64,000 nt of DNA, taken from NCBI GenBank assembly GCA_963618055.1, contig CAVERI010000003.1, forward strand, positions 1 through 64,000, given 5' to 3'. A program made the position numbers and the translations under genes. Shown here piece after piece: positions 43,907 through 52,078 of the stretch. The notes beneath the pieces are model-generated. The model saw nothing but the letters and a program-made list of their open reading frames with translations, was not told the origin of the DNA and searched no databases. Numbering within the stretch: the first letter of the stretch is position 1; each line of letters opens with the position of its first letter. Source of the DNA: SFHK01 sp963618055 (GTDB lineage: Bacteria > Bacillota > Clostridia > Christensenellales > Aristaeellaceae).

Positions 43907-44809
43907 TTAGCCCTTTACCGCGCCGATCATTACGCCCTTCACGAAGAAGCGCTGAACGAACGGGTAAATGATCATCACCGGCAGGGACGAAACCACGATC
44001 ACGGCGTACTTCATGACGTTGCGGCGCTCCTCCAGCGCCATGAGCGTGTTGACGTCCAGCTGATCGATGTCCGTGGTGTTGAGAATCAGAATCTCGCGCA
44101 GGAACAGGGACAGCGGGTAGTAGCTGCGCTTGGTGGACACGTAGATCATTGCGTCGAAGTAGGCGTTCCAGATACCTACGGCGTAGAACAGGCCGATGAC
44201 CGCCAGAATGGGGCCGGACAGCGGCAGAAGGATGCTGATCATGTAGCGGATGTTTCCGCAGCCGTCCAGCTGCGCGGATTCCAGCAGCTCGCCGGGAATC
44301 GAGGTTTTAAAGTAGGTGCGCATGACGATCATGTTATAAACCGACAGGCAGCCCGGCAGCAGAAGCGCCCAGCGGGTGTTCAAAAGCCCCAGCTTCTGAA
44401 CGACTAAGAAGGTGGGAATCAGGCCGCCGGAGAAGTACATCGTGACCATCGCGAGCAGCATGATGATCTTGCGGCCGGCAAAATCGCTGCGGGACAGGGG
44501 ATAGGCCATTAAAACCGTCATAGCCAGACACAGCGCCGTGCCGCACACCATGTAGAACAGCGAGTTTTTATAGCCCATCCAGATGTCCTTATACTGAAGC
44601 ACGGCCTCGTAGCCGGCCAGCGAAAAGCGCTTGGGAATCAGGGACAGGGACATGGTGGCCGTGCCCGCCGAGAACGACGCGGAGATGACGAACAGCAGCG
44701 GATAGGCGATAATGATCAGAAACAGGCACAGCGCGATAAAGTTGATCGTGAGGATGATTTTGTCGCCGAACGTGTCGCGCACGAAGAGATGCCCTTTTTG
44801 CTTTTTCAC
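43907..44809 (-). CDS. Carbohydrate ABC transporter permease (LplC/YtcP-like)
   Basis: A 300-residue inner-membrane permease with about six helices. The cytoplasmic EAA loop is ESAQLDGCGNIRYMISILLP, and the conserved C-terminal VQRFFVKGVMIGAVKG is present. Translation starts at GTG 44809, 8 bases after AAGGAGGG. It lies 14 bases after the LplB-like gene and 55 bases before the binding-protein gene, forming a three-gene import operon. Confidence 0.94.
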   Translation of the reverse strand: MKKQKGHLFVRDTFGDKIILTINFIALCLFLIIIAYPLLFVISASFSAGTATMSLSLIPKRFSLAGYEAVLQYKDIWMGYKNSLFYMVCGTALCLAMTVLMAYPLSRSDFAGRKIIMLLAMVTMYFSGGLIPTFLVVQKLGLLNTRWALLLPGCLSVYNMIVMRTYFKTSIPGELLESAQLDGCGNIRYMISILLPLSGPILAVIGLFYAVGIWNAYFDAMIYVSTKRSYYPLSLFLREILILNTTDIDQLDVNTLMALEERRNVMKYAVIVVSSLPVMIIYPFVQRFFVKGVMIGAVKG

Positions 44810-44823
44810 AGCGCGTTCCCTCC

Positions 44824-45777
44824 TTAGAACAGAGAGCTTCCGCTCAGACGGTCGGATACCTTGTTTACAATCAGCAGCATGAACACGTTCACCAGCGATA
44901 CAAACAGGCCGATGGCCGTGGCGTAGGAATACTGGGGCGTGGAGGAGGCAATGCCCTGTTTGTACACGTAGGTGGAAATGACCTCGCTTACATCCAGATT
45001 CAGGCTGTTCTGCAAAAGGTAAATCTTTTCATAGCCGACGGAGAGAATGCTTCCGCAGCTCATGATCAGCAGGATGGAAATCGTCGGCGCGATGCCGGGA
45101 AGATCGACGTGCCAGATGCGCTTCAGGATGTTCGCGCCGTCCACGATGGCGGCCTCGTGCAGCTCCGGCGAAATGCCGGACAGCGCCGCGATATAAATGA
45201 TGGACGAATAGCCCACGCCCTGCCACACGCCCGACCACACGTAGATGGGGCGAAAGTATTCCGCCTTGGCCATGAAATAGATGCTTTCGCCGCCCAGCGC
45301 GTTGATGAGCATGTTCAGAATGCCGCTGCGCTGATCGAAAAACTGAAGAATCAGGCCGACCATGACGACGGTGGAGATGAAGTGCGGGGCATAGGAGACC
45401 AGCTGCACCGTCTTTTTAAAGCCATCAAAGCGCGTGTAGTTCAGCATCAGCGCCAGCACAATTGGCAGCGGGAAGGTGCAAAGCGAATACAGGCTGATCA
45501 GGATGGTGTTTCGCATGATCTGCTTGAAGTTGAAATCCGTCATGAAGGTCTGAAAATGCTTAAAGCCCAGCCACTGGCTGCCGGTGATGGAACGCGCGGG
45601 CGAATAGCTGCGGAAGGCAATCTGCACGCCGTACATTGGAATATACTTGAAAATGATCAGGTATGCGACGGGGATGGATACGAGCAGATATAATGCCCAA
45701 TTATTGCGTAGCTCCCTGCGCAGGCGTTCAAACCATGATTTTTGATAAGGGATTACGACGCGATTGGAATTCGTCAT
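44824..45777 (-). CDS. Carbohydrate ABC transporter permease (LplB-like)
   Basis: A 317-residue permease with about six helices. YLIIFKYIPMYGVQIAF is the usual N-terminal box, and ELHEAAIVDGANILKRIWHVDLPGIAPTI is the EAA loop. The ATG at 45777 is supported by GGAGGTGG about 6 bases upstream; a longer open frame upstream runs through the regulatory region and is not coding. It is the first gene of the import operon, transcribed away from the AraC regulator. Confidence 0.94.
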   Translation of the reverse strand: MTNSNRVVIPYQKSWFERLRRELRNNWALYLLVSIPVAYLIIFKYIPMYGVQIAFRSYSPARSITGSQWLGFKHFQTFMTDFNFKQIMRNTILISLYSLCTFPLPIVLALMLNYTRFDGFKKTVQLVSYAPHFISTVVMVGLILQFFDQRSGILNMLINALGGESIYFMAKAEYFRPIYVWSGVWQGVGYSSIIYIAALSGISPELHEAAIVDGANILKRIWHVDLPGIAPTISILLIMSCGSILSVGYEKIYLLQNSLNLDVSEVISTYVYKQGIASSTPQYSYATAIGLFVSLVNVFMLLIVNKVSDRLSGSSLF

Positions 45778-45803
45778 AAAACCACCTCCGAAAACAGTAC
45801 CTA

Positions 45804-45833
45804 TTGACAAATCCATTTCAATAGTACTATAAT
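45804..45833 (+). promoter_or_regulatory. Promoter of the AraC-family regulator
   Basis: TTGACA (45804-45809) and TATAAT (45828-45833) have an 18-base spacer. The predicted transcription start near 45840 precedes the direct repeats. Confidence 0.85.
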
Positions 45834-45849
45834 GTGCGCGTGATATCAA
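45821..45849 (-). promoter_or_regulatory. Promoter of the sugar ABC import operon
   Basis: On the minus strand TTGATA (45849-45844) and TACTAT (45826-45821) are spaced by 17 bases. It overlaps the araC promoter face to face. The weak -10 fits an activator-dependent promoter. Confidence 0.6.
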
Positions 45850-45854
45850 TAACG

Positions 45855-45884
45855 ATTCTTGCGGATAGATGCGCAATTCTTGCG
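45855..45884. promoter_or_regulatory. Direct repeats spaced 21 bp, probable AraC-type operator
   Basis: ATTCTTGCG occurs at 45855-45863 and again at 45876-45884, exactly 21 bases (two helical turns) apart. The repeats lie just upstream of the import operon -35 element and in the leader of the regulator gene. This is the geometry of AraC-class half-sites. Confidence 0.65.
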
Positions 45885-45906
45885 ATTGCGAAGGGGAGTG
45901 GAGAAA

Positions 45907-46785
45907 ATGCTCAGGCGTCCCGTTCCGCCGCTGGTGAACGCAGGTCGAGCGTATTTTTATACCGGCGTCGCGCAGCAGTTTCCGTTTCAGATTACGTCCT
46001 GCGGGCATTTTGTCGTGGGCACAGGCTTCTATACCGAGCGGGACAAGCGCGAGGACTATCAGCTGATTCACACGCTGGAGGGCGCGGCCTACCTGATTGT
46101 GGACGGCGTGCGCTACGAGCTTCCGGTGGGCAGCTATGTGCTGATCGACTGCAGCCGCTATCATTATTACGCGGCGAACGGCGACCACTGGATGTATGAA
46201 TATGTACACCTTGCCGGAGATGGGATGAAGCCTTTTCTGGACAACGCGTTCACGCTGCCGCTTTTGTTCTTCTCGTCCGAGGACACCATGCTGAATAGCT
46301 ACATGAGCACGATTCTAAGTACGTATATTCAAGATACGATCGCGGGGTATTCGCAGGCCTGCGCGCTGGGCGCGTCGATTCTCAATGAGATTTTGAAGGA
46401 GTGCACGCGCGCTCAGCAGGCGAATGGGGATAAAGCCGAAAGCGCGGACGAGCGCGATATTGAGAGCGCGCTTCTGTTTATGCGCTGTCATTATATGGAA
46501 ACGATTTCGCTGGACGATCTGGTTCGGCAAACGTATATGACGAAGTATCATTTCTGCCATAGGTTCAAGCAGGTTACGGGCGTGTCTCCCTATCAGTTTC
46601 TGGTGCGCGTGCGCATTGAAAACGCGCGAAAGCAGCTTTTGCTCTGCGACGACACGCTGTATGACATTGCCGGGCAGTGCGGCTTTGGCGACGCTGGGTC
46701 GCTGATTCGTCAGTTCAAGCGGGTAACCGGCCAGACGCCCGGCGAACTGCGCGCCCAGTACCGAAAACGGGTAGGCAAGGAATAG
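45907..46785 (+). CDS. AraC-family transcriptional regulator with cupin sensor domain
   Basis: A 292-residue regulator. Residues about 20-150 form an AraC-type cupin (GAAYLIVDGVRYELPVGSYV, YHYYAANGDHWMYEYVHL). Residues about 185-290 hold the double helix-turn-helix (ISLDDLVRQTYMTKYHFCHRFKQ, VTGVSPYQFLVRVRIENA, LYDIAGQCGFGDAGSLIRQF). The ATG at 45907 follows GGGGAG by 8 bases. It probably binds a sugar and activates the divergent importer genes while restraining itself, inferred from operator position. It ends 3 bases from a convergent gene. Confidence 0.94.
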   Translation: MLRRPVPPLVNAGRAYFYTGVAQQFPFQITSCGHFVVGTGFYTERDKREDYQLIHTLEGAAYLIVDGVRYELPVGSYVLIDCSRYHYYAANGDHWMYEYVHLAGDGMKPFLDNAFTLPLLFFSSEDTMLNSYMSTILSTYIQDTIAGYSQACALGASILNEILKECTRAQQANGDKAESADERDIESALLFMRCHYMETISLDDLVRQTYMTKYHFCHRFKQVTGVSPYQFLVRVRIENARKQLLLCDDTLYDIAGQCGFGDAGSLIRQFKRVTGQTPGELRAQYRKRVGKE

Positions 46786-46788
46786 GGC

Positions 46789-47514
46789 TTACGGGCGGTA
46801 GTCGACATTCGCCCTGCGCGCCTGAGCGAGCTGCAAACGATGGGACGGGAGGAGATAGGTCTTCCCGTTTTTTCTGAAATTTGCGCCGGTCTGGTGAAAG
46901 GTGAAGGGAACCTTGACCGCTTCGCATTGGCGGCGCAGGGAGAGAATCCAATCAAAATCGCACGGACGCGCGCCTTCATATGATTCGCCGCCCGCGGAGA
47001 CCCACTGGATTTGGCCGGAGGACAGATAGCGTTCCAGATGAAGCTCTTCCAGAAGCGGGGAGGCCGCTATGCCGCGCGCGGCGGCGGGGAAGTCCAGCAA
47101 AAGCGGGACGCGCTCGTCGGCGCGGCGCTGATTTTCGGCGCTGACGGAAAGACGCACGTTTGGATAGCCGTCGTCCCAGTCGAGCGGCAGCCGGGCGCGG
47201 GCATGGTCGATGCGCTTGGTGAAGATTTCAAACGTACAGTCCGGTCGGGCGCGGATGATGCGGAAGGCGTCGCCGCGCCATTCGTCCGCGTCCTCCAGAA
47301 AGAAATCGGACGTGAAGCAGGTGAAGAAGGTCGTGCCGGAGGGATAGCGGAACTCGCCGCCGCGCCTGCGCGAAACCGGCTTGGAGAAGCCCGACGCGTT
47401 TTTGTGAATCGCGGTTTCCACGCCGCGCAGGCGGTCGAGCGCGAACACATAGCAGTGCGCACAGCCCTCGCTTACGCGGCGGCAGCCGTGCCACGGATTC
47501 CAGAATTCAGCCAT
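46789..47514 (-). CDS. DUF5131 (phage Gp37/Gp68-like) cysteine-motif protein
   Basis: A 241-residue protein starting MAEFWNPWHGCRRVSEGCAH then CY, giving a C-x6-C-x2-C cluster as in the Gp37/Gp68 family, which is related to radical SAM proteins. EIFTKRIDHARARLPLDW and VSAGGESYEGARPCDFDWI are further family boxes. The ATG at 47514 has AAAGGAG upstream. Members occur in phages and bacteria, and the function is unknown. The gene is convergent with the AraC gene, separated by 3 bases, and lies downstream of a sugar isomerase-like gene. Confidence 0.85.
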   Translation of the reverse strand: MAEFWNPWHGCRRVSEGCAHCYVFALDRLRGVETAIHKNASGFSKPVSRRRGGEFRYPSGTTFFTCFTSDFFLEDADEWRGDAFRIIRARPDCTFEIFTKRIDHARARLPLDWDDGYPNVRLSVSAENQRRADERVPLLLDFPAAARGIAASPLLEELHLERYLSSGQIQWVSAGGESYEGARPCDFDWILSLRRQCEAVKVPFTFHQTGANFRKNGKTYLLPSHRLQLAQARRANVDYRP

Positions 47515-47540
47515 GAGCGTCTCCTTTGAGCGTGTGCCGC

Positions 47541-47571
47541 AAAAGAACGCGGGAGGGCGGCTGCCCTCCCG
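47541..47571 (-). terminator. Possible terminator between the isomerase-like and DUF5131 genes
   Basis: A 9-base-pair stem (47550-47558 with 47563-47571) with a 4-base loop is followed on the minus strand by CGTTCTTTT. Confidence 0.55.
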
Positions 47572-47578
47572 GCGAATG

Positions 47579-48424
47579 TTAGCCAATTTTTTCCTTCAGG
47601 AAGTCGACGGCTCTGTGGATGTCCGCCACGGGGCTGTCGCCGACCTCGCGCTCGATGGTGAGGAAGCCCTTGTAGCCGATGTCGTCCAGCGCCGCAAGGT
47701 ACTTGTCAAACGGCACGCCGCCCTCGCCCAGCGGAACCTCGAGGAACGCCGCGTCGGTGACCAGCGCGTCCTCGCGCACAAGGCCGTAGACGGCCTCCGG
47801 GTTGGAATCATGCAGCTTCACGCCGTCCTTGGCGTGGGTGTGAACGATGTAATCCTTCAGGTTGTAAACCGCCTGCACGGGGTCGTCGCCGGTGACCATC
47901 ACGAAGTTCGCTGGGTCAAGATTGACGGCCACGCCGGTGGAATGCAGGCTGTCGAGGAAGCGCTTGAGCGTCAGGCTCGTTTCAGGGCCGGTTTCGATGG
48001 CAAAATGCGCGTCGAGGCTGTCGGCATAGGCGGCCAGCTCGCCGCATGCGTCCTGAAGAATGCGGAAGCGCGGATGATTCTCGTCCGCGGGCACAACGCC
48101 GATGTGCGTGGTGACGACGTTGGTCTCCAGATCCTTGGCCAGATCCAGAATGCGCTTGGAGCGCTCAATCAGCTCGGGGTTCTTTTCGGGGTCGTGGAAG
48201 CCGTGGCCGAGGTCGCCGCACAGCGCAGAGATCACGAGCCCGCGATCCTTCACGGCGTTCAGAAAATCGCGGCGCTTCTGGCCGGTCAGGTTCTCGGGAG
48301 CCATTTCGCCGCGCGTGGCGTATACCTGCACGCCCTGCGCGCCCAGACTGCGTGTGATGTCCAGCGCCTCGGGAAACGGCTTGCGGAAGGAATCCAGAAT
48401 GATGCCAATCGGGAACTTATACAT
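47579..48424 (-). CDS. Sugar phosphate isomerase/epimerase family TIM-barrel protein
   Basis: A 281-residue xylose-isomerase-like TIM barrel (AP endonuclease family 2 fold). Metal-binding residues are suggested by VTTHIGVVP, FAIETGPE, NLDPANFVM, VHTHAKDG and TIEREVG. Such proteins interconvert keto and aldo sugars or epimerise inositols. The ATG at 48424 is 6 bases after GAGGTG, and longer open sequence upstream is not coding. Its neighbours do not fix the substrate. A link to Gfo/Idh/MocA enzymes elsewhere in the window is possible, since these families often work together. Confidence 0.87.
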   Translation of the reverse strand: MYKFPIGIILDSFRKPFPEALDITRSLGAQGVQVYATRGEMAPENLTGQKRRDFLNAVKDRGLVISALCGDLGHGFHDPEKNPELIERSKRILDLAKDLETNVVTTHIGVVPADENHPRFRILQDACGELAAYADSLDAHFAIETGPETSLTLKRFLDSLHSTGVAVNLDPANFVMVTGDDPVQAVYNLKDYIVHTHAKDGVKLHDSNPEAVYGLVREDALVTDAAFLEVPLGEGGVPFDKYLAALDDIGYKGFLTIEREVGDSPVADIHRAVDFLKEKIG

Positions 48425-48526
48425 GATTTTCACCTCATACACTGTATTGCTTTGAATTTCATTATACAGCATCCGGCAGGGAAATGCAAGCGAAAATGGA
48501 AATATATAGCAATATAACAAAAACGA

Positions 48527-48555
48527 TTGACGCAGGCGCGTCCGCGAGGTAAAAT
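48527..48555 (+). promoter_or_regulatory. Promoter of the CAP-domain gene
   Basis: TTGACG (48527-48532) and TAAAAT (48550-48555) are spaced by 17 bases. Confidence 0.72.
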
Positions 48556-48602
48556 GGAGACGCATTCCGGAAATGCGAAAGAACGGTAAGGAAGTGAAAA
48601 TT

Positions 48603-49349
48603 ATGAAGACAAACCGATATAAGGCATGGCTGGCGGCGATTTTTGCCGCGGTGCTTCTGTTTACATCAAGCGCAATGGCGGCGTCCTGCGGCCTGAGCTC
48701 GCAGAAGACGGACAAGGGCGCGCTGATCACGTGGAACGGCAGTCGCTGCCGTTCGTCCTGCACGCTGACGCTGTATCGGGACGGCTGGCCGGTCAAGTGC
48801 GCCTCCGTTTCCGGCGCGAAGGGGCAGTGCCTGATTCCCAATTCCTATCTGAAGAAGGCGGGAACCTACACGGTTCGGCTGAAGAGCGGAAGCGCGTGCG
48901 AAACCATCACGATCGGCACGGTGGGGAAGAAGACGGACGCTTCGACTGACGATGCTTCGTTGGCTGACGAACCGGCGAGCGAGGGCGTTTCGCCGAGCTC
49001 GGCGGCCAGTCAGGTCATTCAGCTGGTGAACGAGGAGCGCGCGAAGCAGGGGCTTGCGCCGCTTAAGCAGTCCGCGGAGCTGACGCGCGCCGCCTGTGTG
49101 CGCGCCGGGGAGATCGTTTCGAAATTCAGCCACACGCGCCCGGACGGCACGGCGTGGAGCACGGTGTCCTCCGCCGCCTACGGCGAGAACATTGCCAAGG
49201 GACAGCGCGACGCGGAACGCGTAATGGCCGCGTGGATGAGCTCCAGCGGGCATAAAGCCAACATTCTCCGCGAGAGCTACGGCTCCATCGGCGTATGCGC
49301 CTATAAGGTTGGAGGAACAATCTACTGGGTGCAGCTGTTCGGGAAGTAA
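48603..49349 (+). CDS. Secreted CAP (SCP-like) domain protein
   Basis: A 248-residue protein. Its signal peptide ends about AMA (residue 27). A small Cys-containing beta domain of about 80 residues follows (CGLSSQKTDKGALITWNGSR to TITIGTV). After a Ser/Ala-rich linker, the CAP domain begins at about residue 137 (VIQLVNEERAKQGLAPLKQS, FSHTRPDGTAWSTV, AYGENIAKGQRDAE, SSGHKANIL, GSIGVCAYKVGGTIYWVQLF). The His and Glu residues of the CAP cavity are present. YkwD-like bacterial members are secreted, with roles poorly known. AAGGAAG precedes the ATG at 48603. Confidence 0.9.
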   Translation: MKTNRYKAWLAAIFAAVLLFTSSAMAASCGLSSQKTDKGALITWNGSRCRSSCTLTLYRDGWPVKCASVSGAKGQCLIPNSYLKKAGTYTVRLKSGSACETITIGTVGKKTDASTDDASLADEPASEGVSPSSAASQVIQLVNEERAKQGLAPLKQSAELTRAACVRAGEIVSKFSHTRPDGTAWSTVSSAAYGENIAKGQRDAERVMAAWMSSSGHKANILRESYGSIGVCAYKVGGTIYWVQLFGK

Positions 49350-49390
49350 ACGGACTTCTCGTCAAAAAACGGCTTTTTCGGGGCGAACGG

Positions 49391-49419
49391 TTGCGGCCGT
49401 CCGTCCCGCGTGTTATAAT
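49391..49419 (+). promoter_or_regulatory. Promoter of the polytopic membrane protein gene
   Basis: TTGCGG (49391-49396) and TATAAT (49414-49419) have a 17-base spacer, with TGT before the -10 (extended -10). Confidence 0.78.
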
Positions 49420-49448
49420 AGAAGTAAACCGAACGGATTGGAGAGCCT

Positions 49449-51386
49449 ATGCTGGGAATTGTTGTATTGGCGGCGTTTGAGCTGTTTGGCGCTGCGCAGG
49501 CGTGGCACCTGTTTTCGCGCCGCGGCCGCATGGTGCGGCTGTGGCTGGGCATGGTGATGGGGCTGATGGAAATGATGTGGCTGCCGTCGCTTTTCGCCTT
49601 CAGGTTTGATTTCACGCTCGCCGCGCAGCGGCTGGCACTGCTTACGTCGGCGCTGGCGGCGGTGGTCTGCGCGTTTATAAGACCGGGGGAGCGCGCACTC
49701 TCAGAGGGCGAAGCGAAGGACGAGCCGCCGCTGTGGCTGATTCTGTGTCTGGTGGTTCCGGCGACGCTCGTGTCCGGCTGCCTTCAGTATACGCACATGT
49801 TCCGCGAGGTGGACGGCGCGCTGTATGTGGGACAGTCTACCTATGGCGACCTGTGCATGCACGCGAGCTTTGCCACCGGGCTGATCGGGCAGAGCTACCC
49901 GCCGGAATACTCGATTCTGCCGGGCACGCGGCTGGGCTATCCCTTCCTTGTGGACGCGCTGAGCGCCACCATGCTCATCTACGGCACGCCGCTGGCCGCC
50001 GCGTTTTCTGTGCCCGGCACGCTGATGACGGGGCTGATCTGGCTGGGGTTCGTGCTGTTCACGTGGGAGATGACCGGGAAGAAGAGCGCGGTGGTGATCG
50101 CGTTTGTGCTCCTGTTCTTCAACGGCGGGCTGGGCTTTCTGGGAACGCTGGATCGCGTGACGTCCGACCCCACGGCGCTGAACGACGCGCTGAACGGCTA
50201 TTACCAGACCCCCACCAACATGCCGGACGCAAACCTGCGCTGGGTGAACGCGCTGTGCGACCTGCTCGTGCCGCAGCGCACGCTGATGGCGGGCTGGCTG
50301 TGCGTGCTTCCGGCGCTGTACCTGCTGGTCGCGGCAATGCGGGAGCGCCGCGCGGCGGCCTTTCTCGCGGTCGGACTCTGGGCGGGAGCCATGCCGATGA
50401 TTCACACGCATTCCTTTCTGGCGCTGGGCGTGATCAGTCTGGGCGCGATGCTTGACTGCCTGCTTCGCGAAAAAAAGCGGCTTAAAACGCTGCTGCTTTT
50501 CGGTCTGTACGGGGTGCTCGCCTGCGCGCTGGCGCTTCCGCAGCTGCTGGAATGGACGTTCCCGCAGACGGTCGGCGGCGGCTCGCTGAGGCTTTTGTTC
50601 AACTGGGTGAACAACGACGGAAACGGCGGTCTGATCGACGAGTATTTCTGGTTCTGGATTAAGAACGTAGGGCTTGTGTATCTGCTTTTCCCGCTCGCGG
50701 CGCTTACGATTCGAAAGCCCGCGGTGAAGGCGCTGTCGCTGGGCTGCCTGCTTCTTTACGCACTGGCGGAGACGGTGGTGTTTCAGCCGAACGTGTATGA
50801 CAACAACAAGCTGTTCTTTGTGGCGTTTCTGGCCATGCTTCCGGCGGCGGCCGAGCTTTTGGCGGACATCTACGCGCGCCTGAAGGGCATCCGCGGGCGG
50901 TGCGTGCTGGCGGCGGCGTTTCTTCTGGCGAGCACGCTGTCCGGCGCGATTACCATCGTGCGCGAAGCGAAGAGCGAATACCAGATTTTTGGCAAGGAGC
51001 AGGTGGACGCGGCGGCGTTTATTCGAGAGAACACGCTGGCAGACGGCCTGTTTCTGACGGCGACCAACCACAACAACGCGCCGGCGGTGCTGGCAGGGCG
51101 CAAAATCGTGTGCGGCTCCAGCCTGTATCTGTTTTATCACGGCGTGGACTATGCCCAGCGCGAGGAGGACGCATGGCGCATGCTTGCCGACCCGGCGGGA
51201 ACGGCGGAGCTGTACGATCAGTACGGCGTGGACTATGTGTTCTTCTCCTCCTACGAAGCGCAGGACGGCGACCTTGCAGCGCTGAAGGAGCGCTATCCGC
51301 TGATCTATGAGGGCGGCGCGTGGTATGACGAAATCTACATTTTTGCCGTCTCTCCGCGGGCACAGGCGGCGGTTCAGGCGGGTTAA
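49449..51386 (+). CDS. Polytopic membrane protein, GT-C-like
   Basis: A 645-residue protein with roughly 13-14 hydrophobic helices. A first extracytoplasmic loop reads FREVDGALYVGQSTYGDLCM with acidic residues after an early helix, as in GT-C glycosyltransferases. A soluble C-terminal part of about 130 residues follows the last helix (EQVDAAAFIRENTLADGLFL, YGVDYVFFSSYEAQDGD), like YfhO or DUF2298-type proteins. I infer a lipid-linked sugar transferase or related envelope enzyme, but no catalytic motif is certain. It has its own promoter and stands alone between a CAP protein and a MarR regulator. Confidence 0.75.
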   Translation: MLGIVVLAAFELFGAAQAWHLFSRRGRMVRLWLGMVMGLMEMMWLPSLFAFRFDFTLAAQRLALLTSALAAVVCAFIRPGERALSEGEAKDEPPLWLILCLVVPATLVSGCLQYTHMFREVDGALYVGQSTYGDLCMHASFATGLIGQSYPPEYSILPGTRLGYPFLVDALSATMLIYGTPLAAAFSVPGTLMTGLIWLGFVLFTWEMTGKKSAVVIAFVLLFFNGGLGFLGTLDRVTSDPTALNDALNGYYQTPTNMPDANLRWVNALCDLLVPQRTLMAGWLCVLPALYLLVAAMRERRAAAFLAVGLWAGAMPMIHTHSFLALGVISLGAMLDCLLREKKRLKTLLLFGLYGVLACALALPQLLEWTFPQTVGGGSLRLLFNWVNNDGNGGLIDEYFWFWIKNVGLVYLLFPLAALTIRKPAVKALSLGCLLLYALAETVVFQPNVYDNNKLFFVAFLAMLPAAAELLADIYARLKGIRGRCVLAAAFLLASTLSGAITIVREAKSEYQIFGKEQVDAAAFIRENTLADGLFLTATNHNNAPAVLAGRKIVCGSSLYLFYHGVDYAQREEDAWRMLADPAGTAELYDQYGVDYVFFSSYEAQDGDLAALKERYPLIYEGGAWYDEIYIFAVSPRAQAAVQAG

Positions 51387-51430
51387 CGGAGAATATCGGT
51401 TTTGCCCTCAAAATATAATAGAAGTATAAC

Positions 51431-51459
51431 TTGCGTTTTTATAAGGGCTGCGCTAAAAT
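51431..51459 (+). promoter_or_regulatory. Promoter of the marR-like gene
   Basis: TTGCGT (51431-51436) and TAAAAT (51454-51459) are spaced by 17 bases. Confidence 0.65.
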
Positions 51460-51495
51460 AGTTTCCGTTGCGTAATAAGCGCTGGGGGGACATGA

Positions 51496-51954
51496 ATGGA
51501 AAATTGCACGAATGAAAGACAGGAAACCATGGAGAAAATCGCGCGGCAGGTTCTGACCGCCGCACCGGTTTTCAAGAAAAAGCTGTTCAGGCCGGACATT
51601 GAGCAGAAGGAAAACCCGATCCCGCTTTCGTATGTTCAGGTGCTGGCCGCGCTGGAGGAGGCAGGCAGGCTGTCGGTCTCGGAAATTTCCGCTCGCTTCG
51701 ACATTGCCAAGCCCAACATCACGCCGCTGATCGATCGCATGATCAACGCCGGGTACGTCACGCGCGAGCGCAACGCGGCCGACCGCCGTGTCGTCCACGT
51801 GGTGATTCTTGACAAGGGGCGCGAAAAGGTGCGCGACACGGTCGAGGCGCTGAGGGTGTGCATGGAGGCTTGGGCGAAGGATTTGGACGCGGGCAAACTT
51901 GAAACGCTGTCCGACGCGCTTGAGACGATTCGGCTGCTGCTGGGAAACGAATAA
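51496..51954 (+). CDS. MarR-family transcriptional regulator
   Basis: A 152-residue winged-helix protein. PLSYVQVLAALEEAGRLSVS, ISARFDIAKPNITPLIDRMI (recognition helix) and the wing YVTRERNAADRRVVHVVIL are typical MarR. GGGGGGA lies 5 bases before the ATG. It may regulate itself or the large peptidoglycan-binding lipoprotein gene 124 bases downstream, but no operator was identified. The ligand is unknown. Confidence 0.92.
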   Translation: MENCTNERQETMEKIARQVLTAAPVFKKKLFRPDIEQKENPIPLSYVQVLAALEEAGRLSVSEISARFDIAKPNITPLIDRMINAGYVTRERNAADRRVVHVVILDKGREKVRDTVEALRVCMEAWAKDLDAGKLETLSDALETIRLLLGNE

Positions 51955-52078
51955 TTTGAAATTTTGGCGGGGTGAAGCAACTTTCATCCTGCCAAATGCG
52001 TCATTACAGTAATTGCCATACCCGGAGGATTCTGGAAGCGCGCGCCGCGAGGGCGGACGCGGAGGGGAGGATGGAAGA

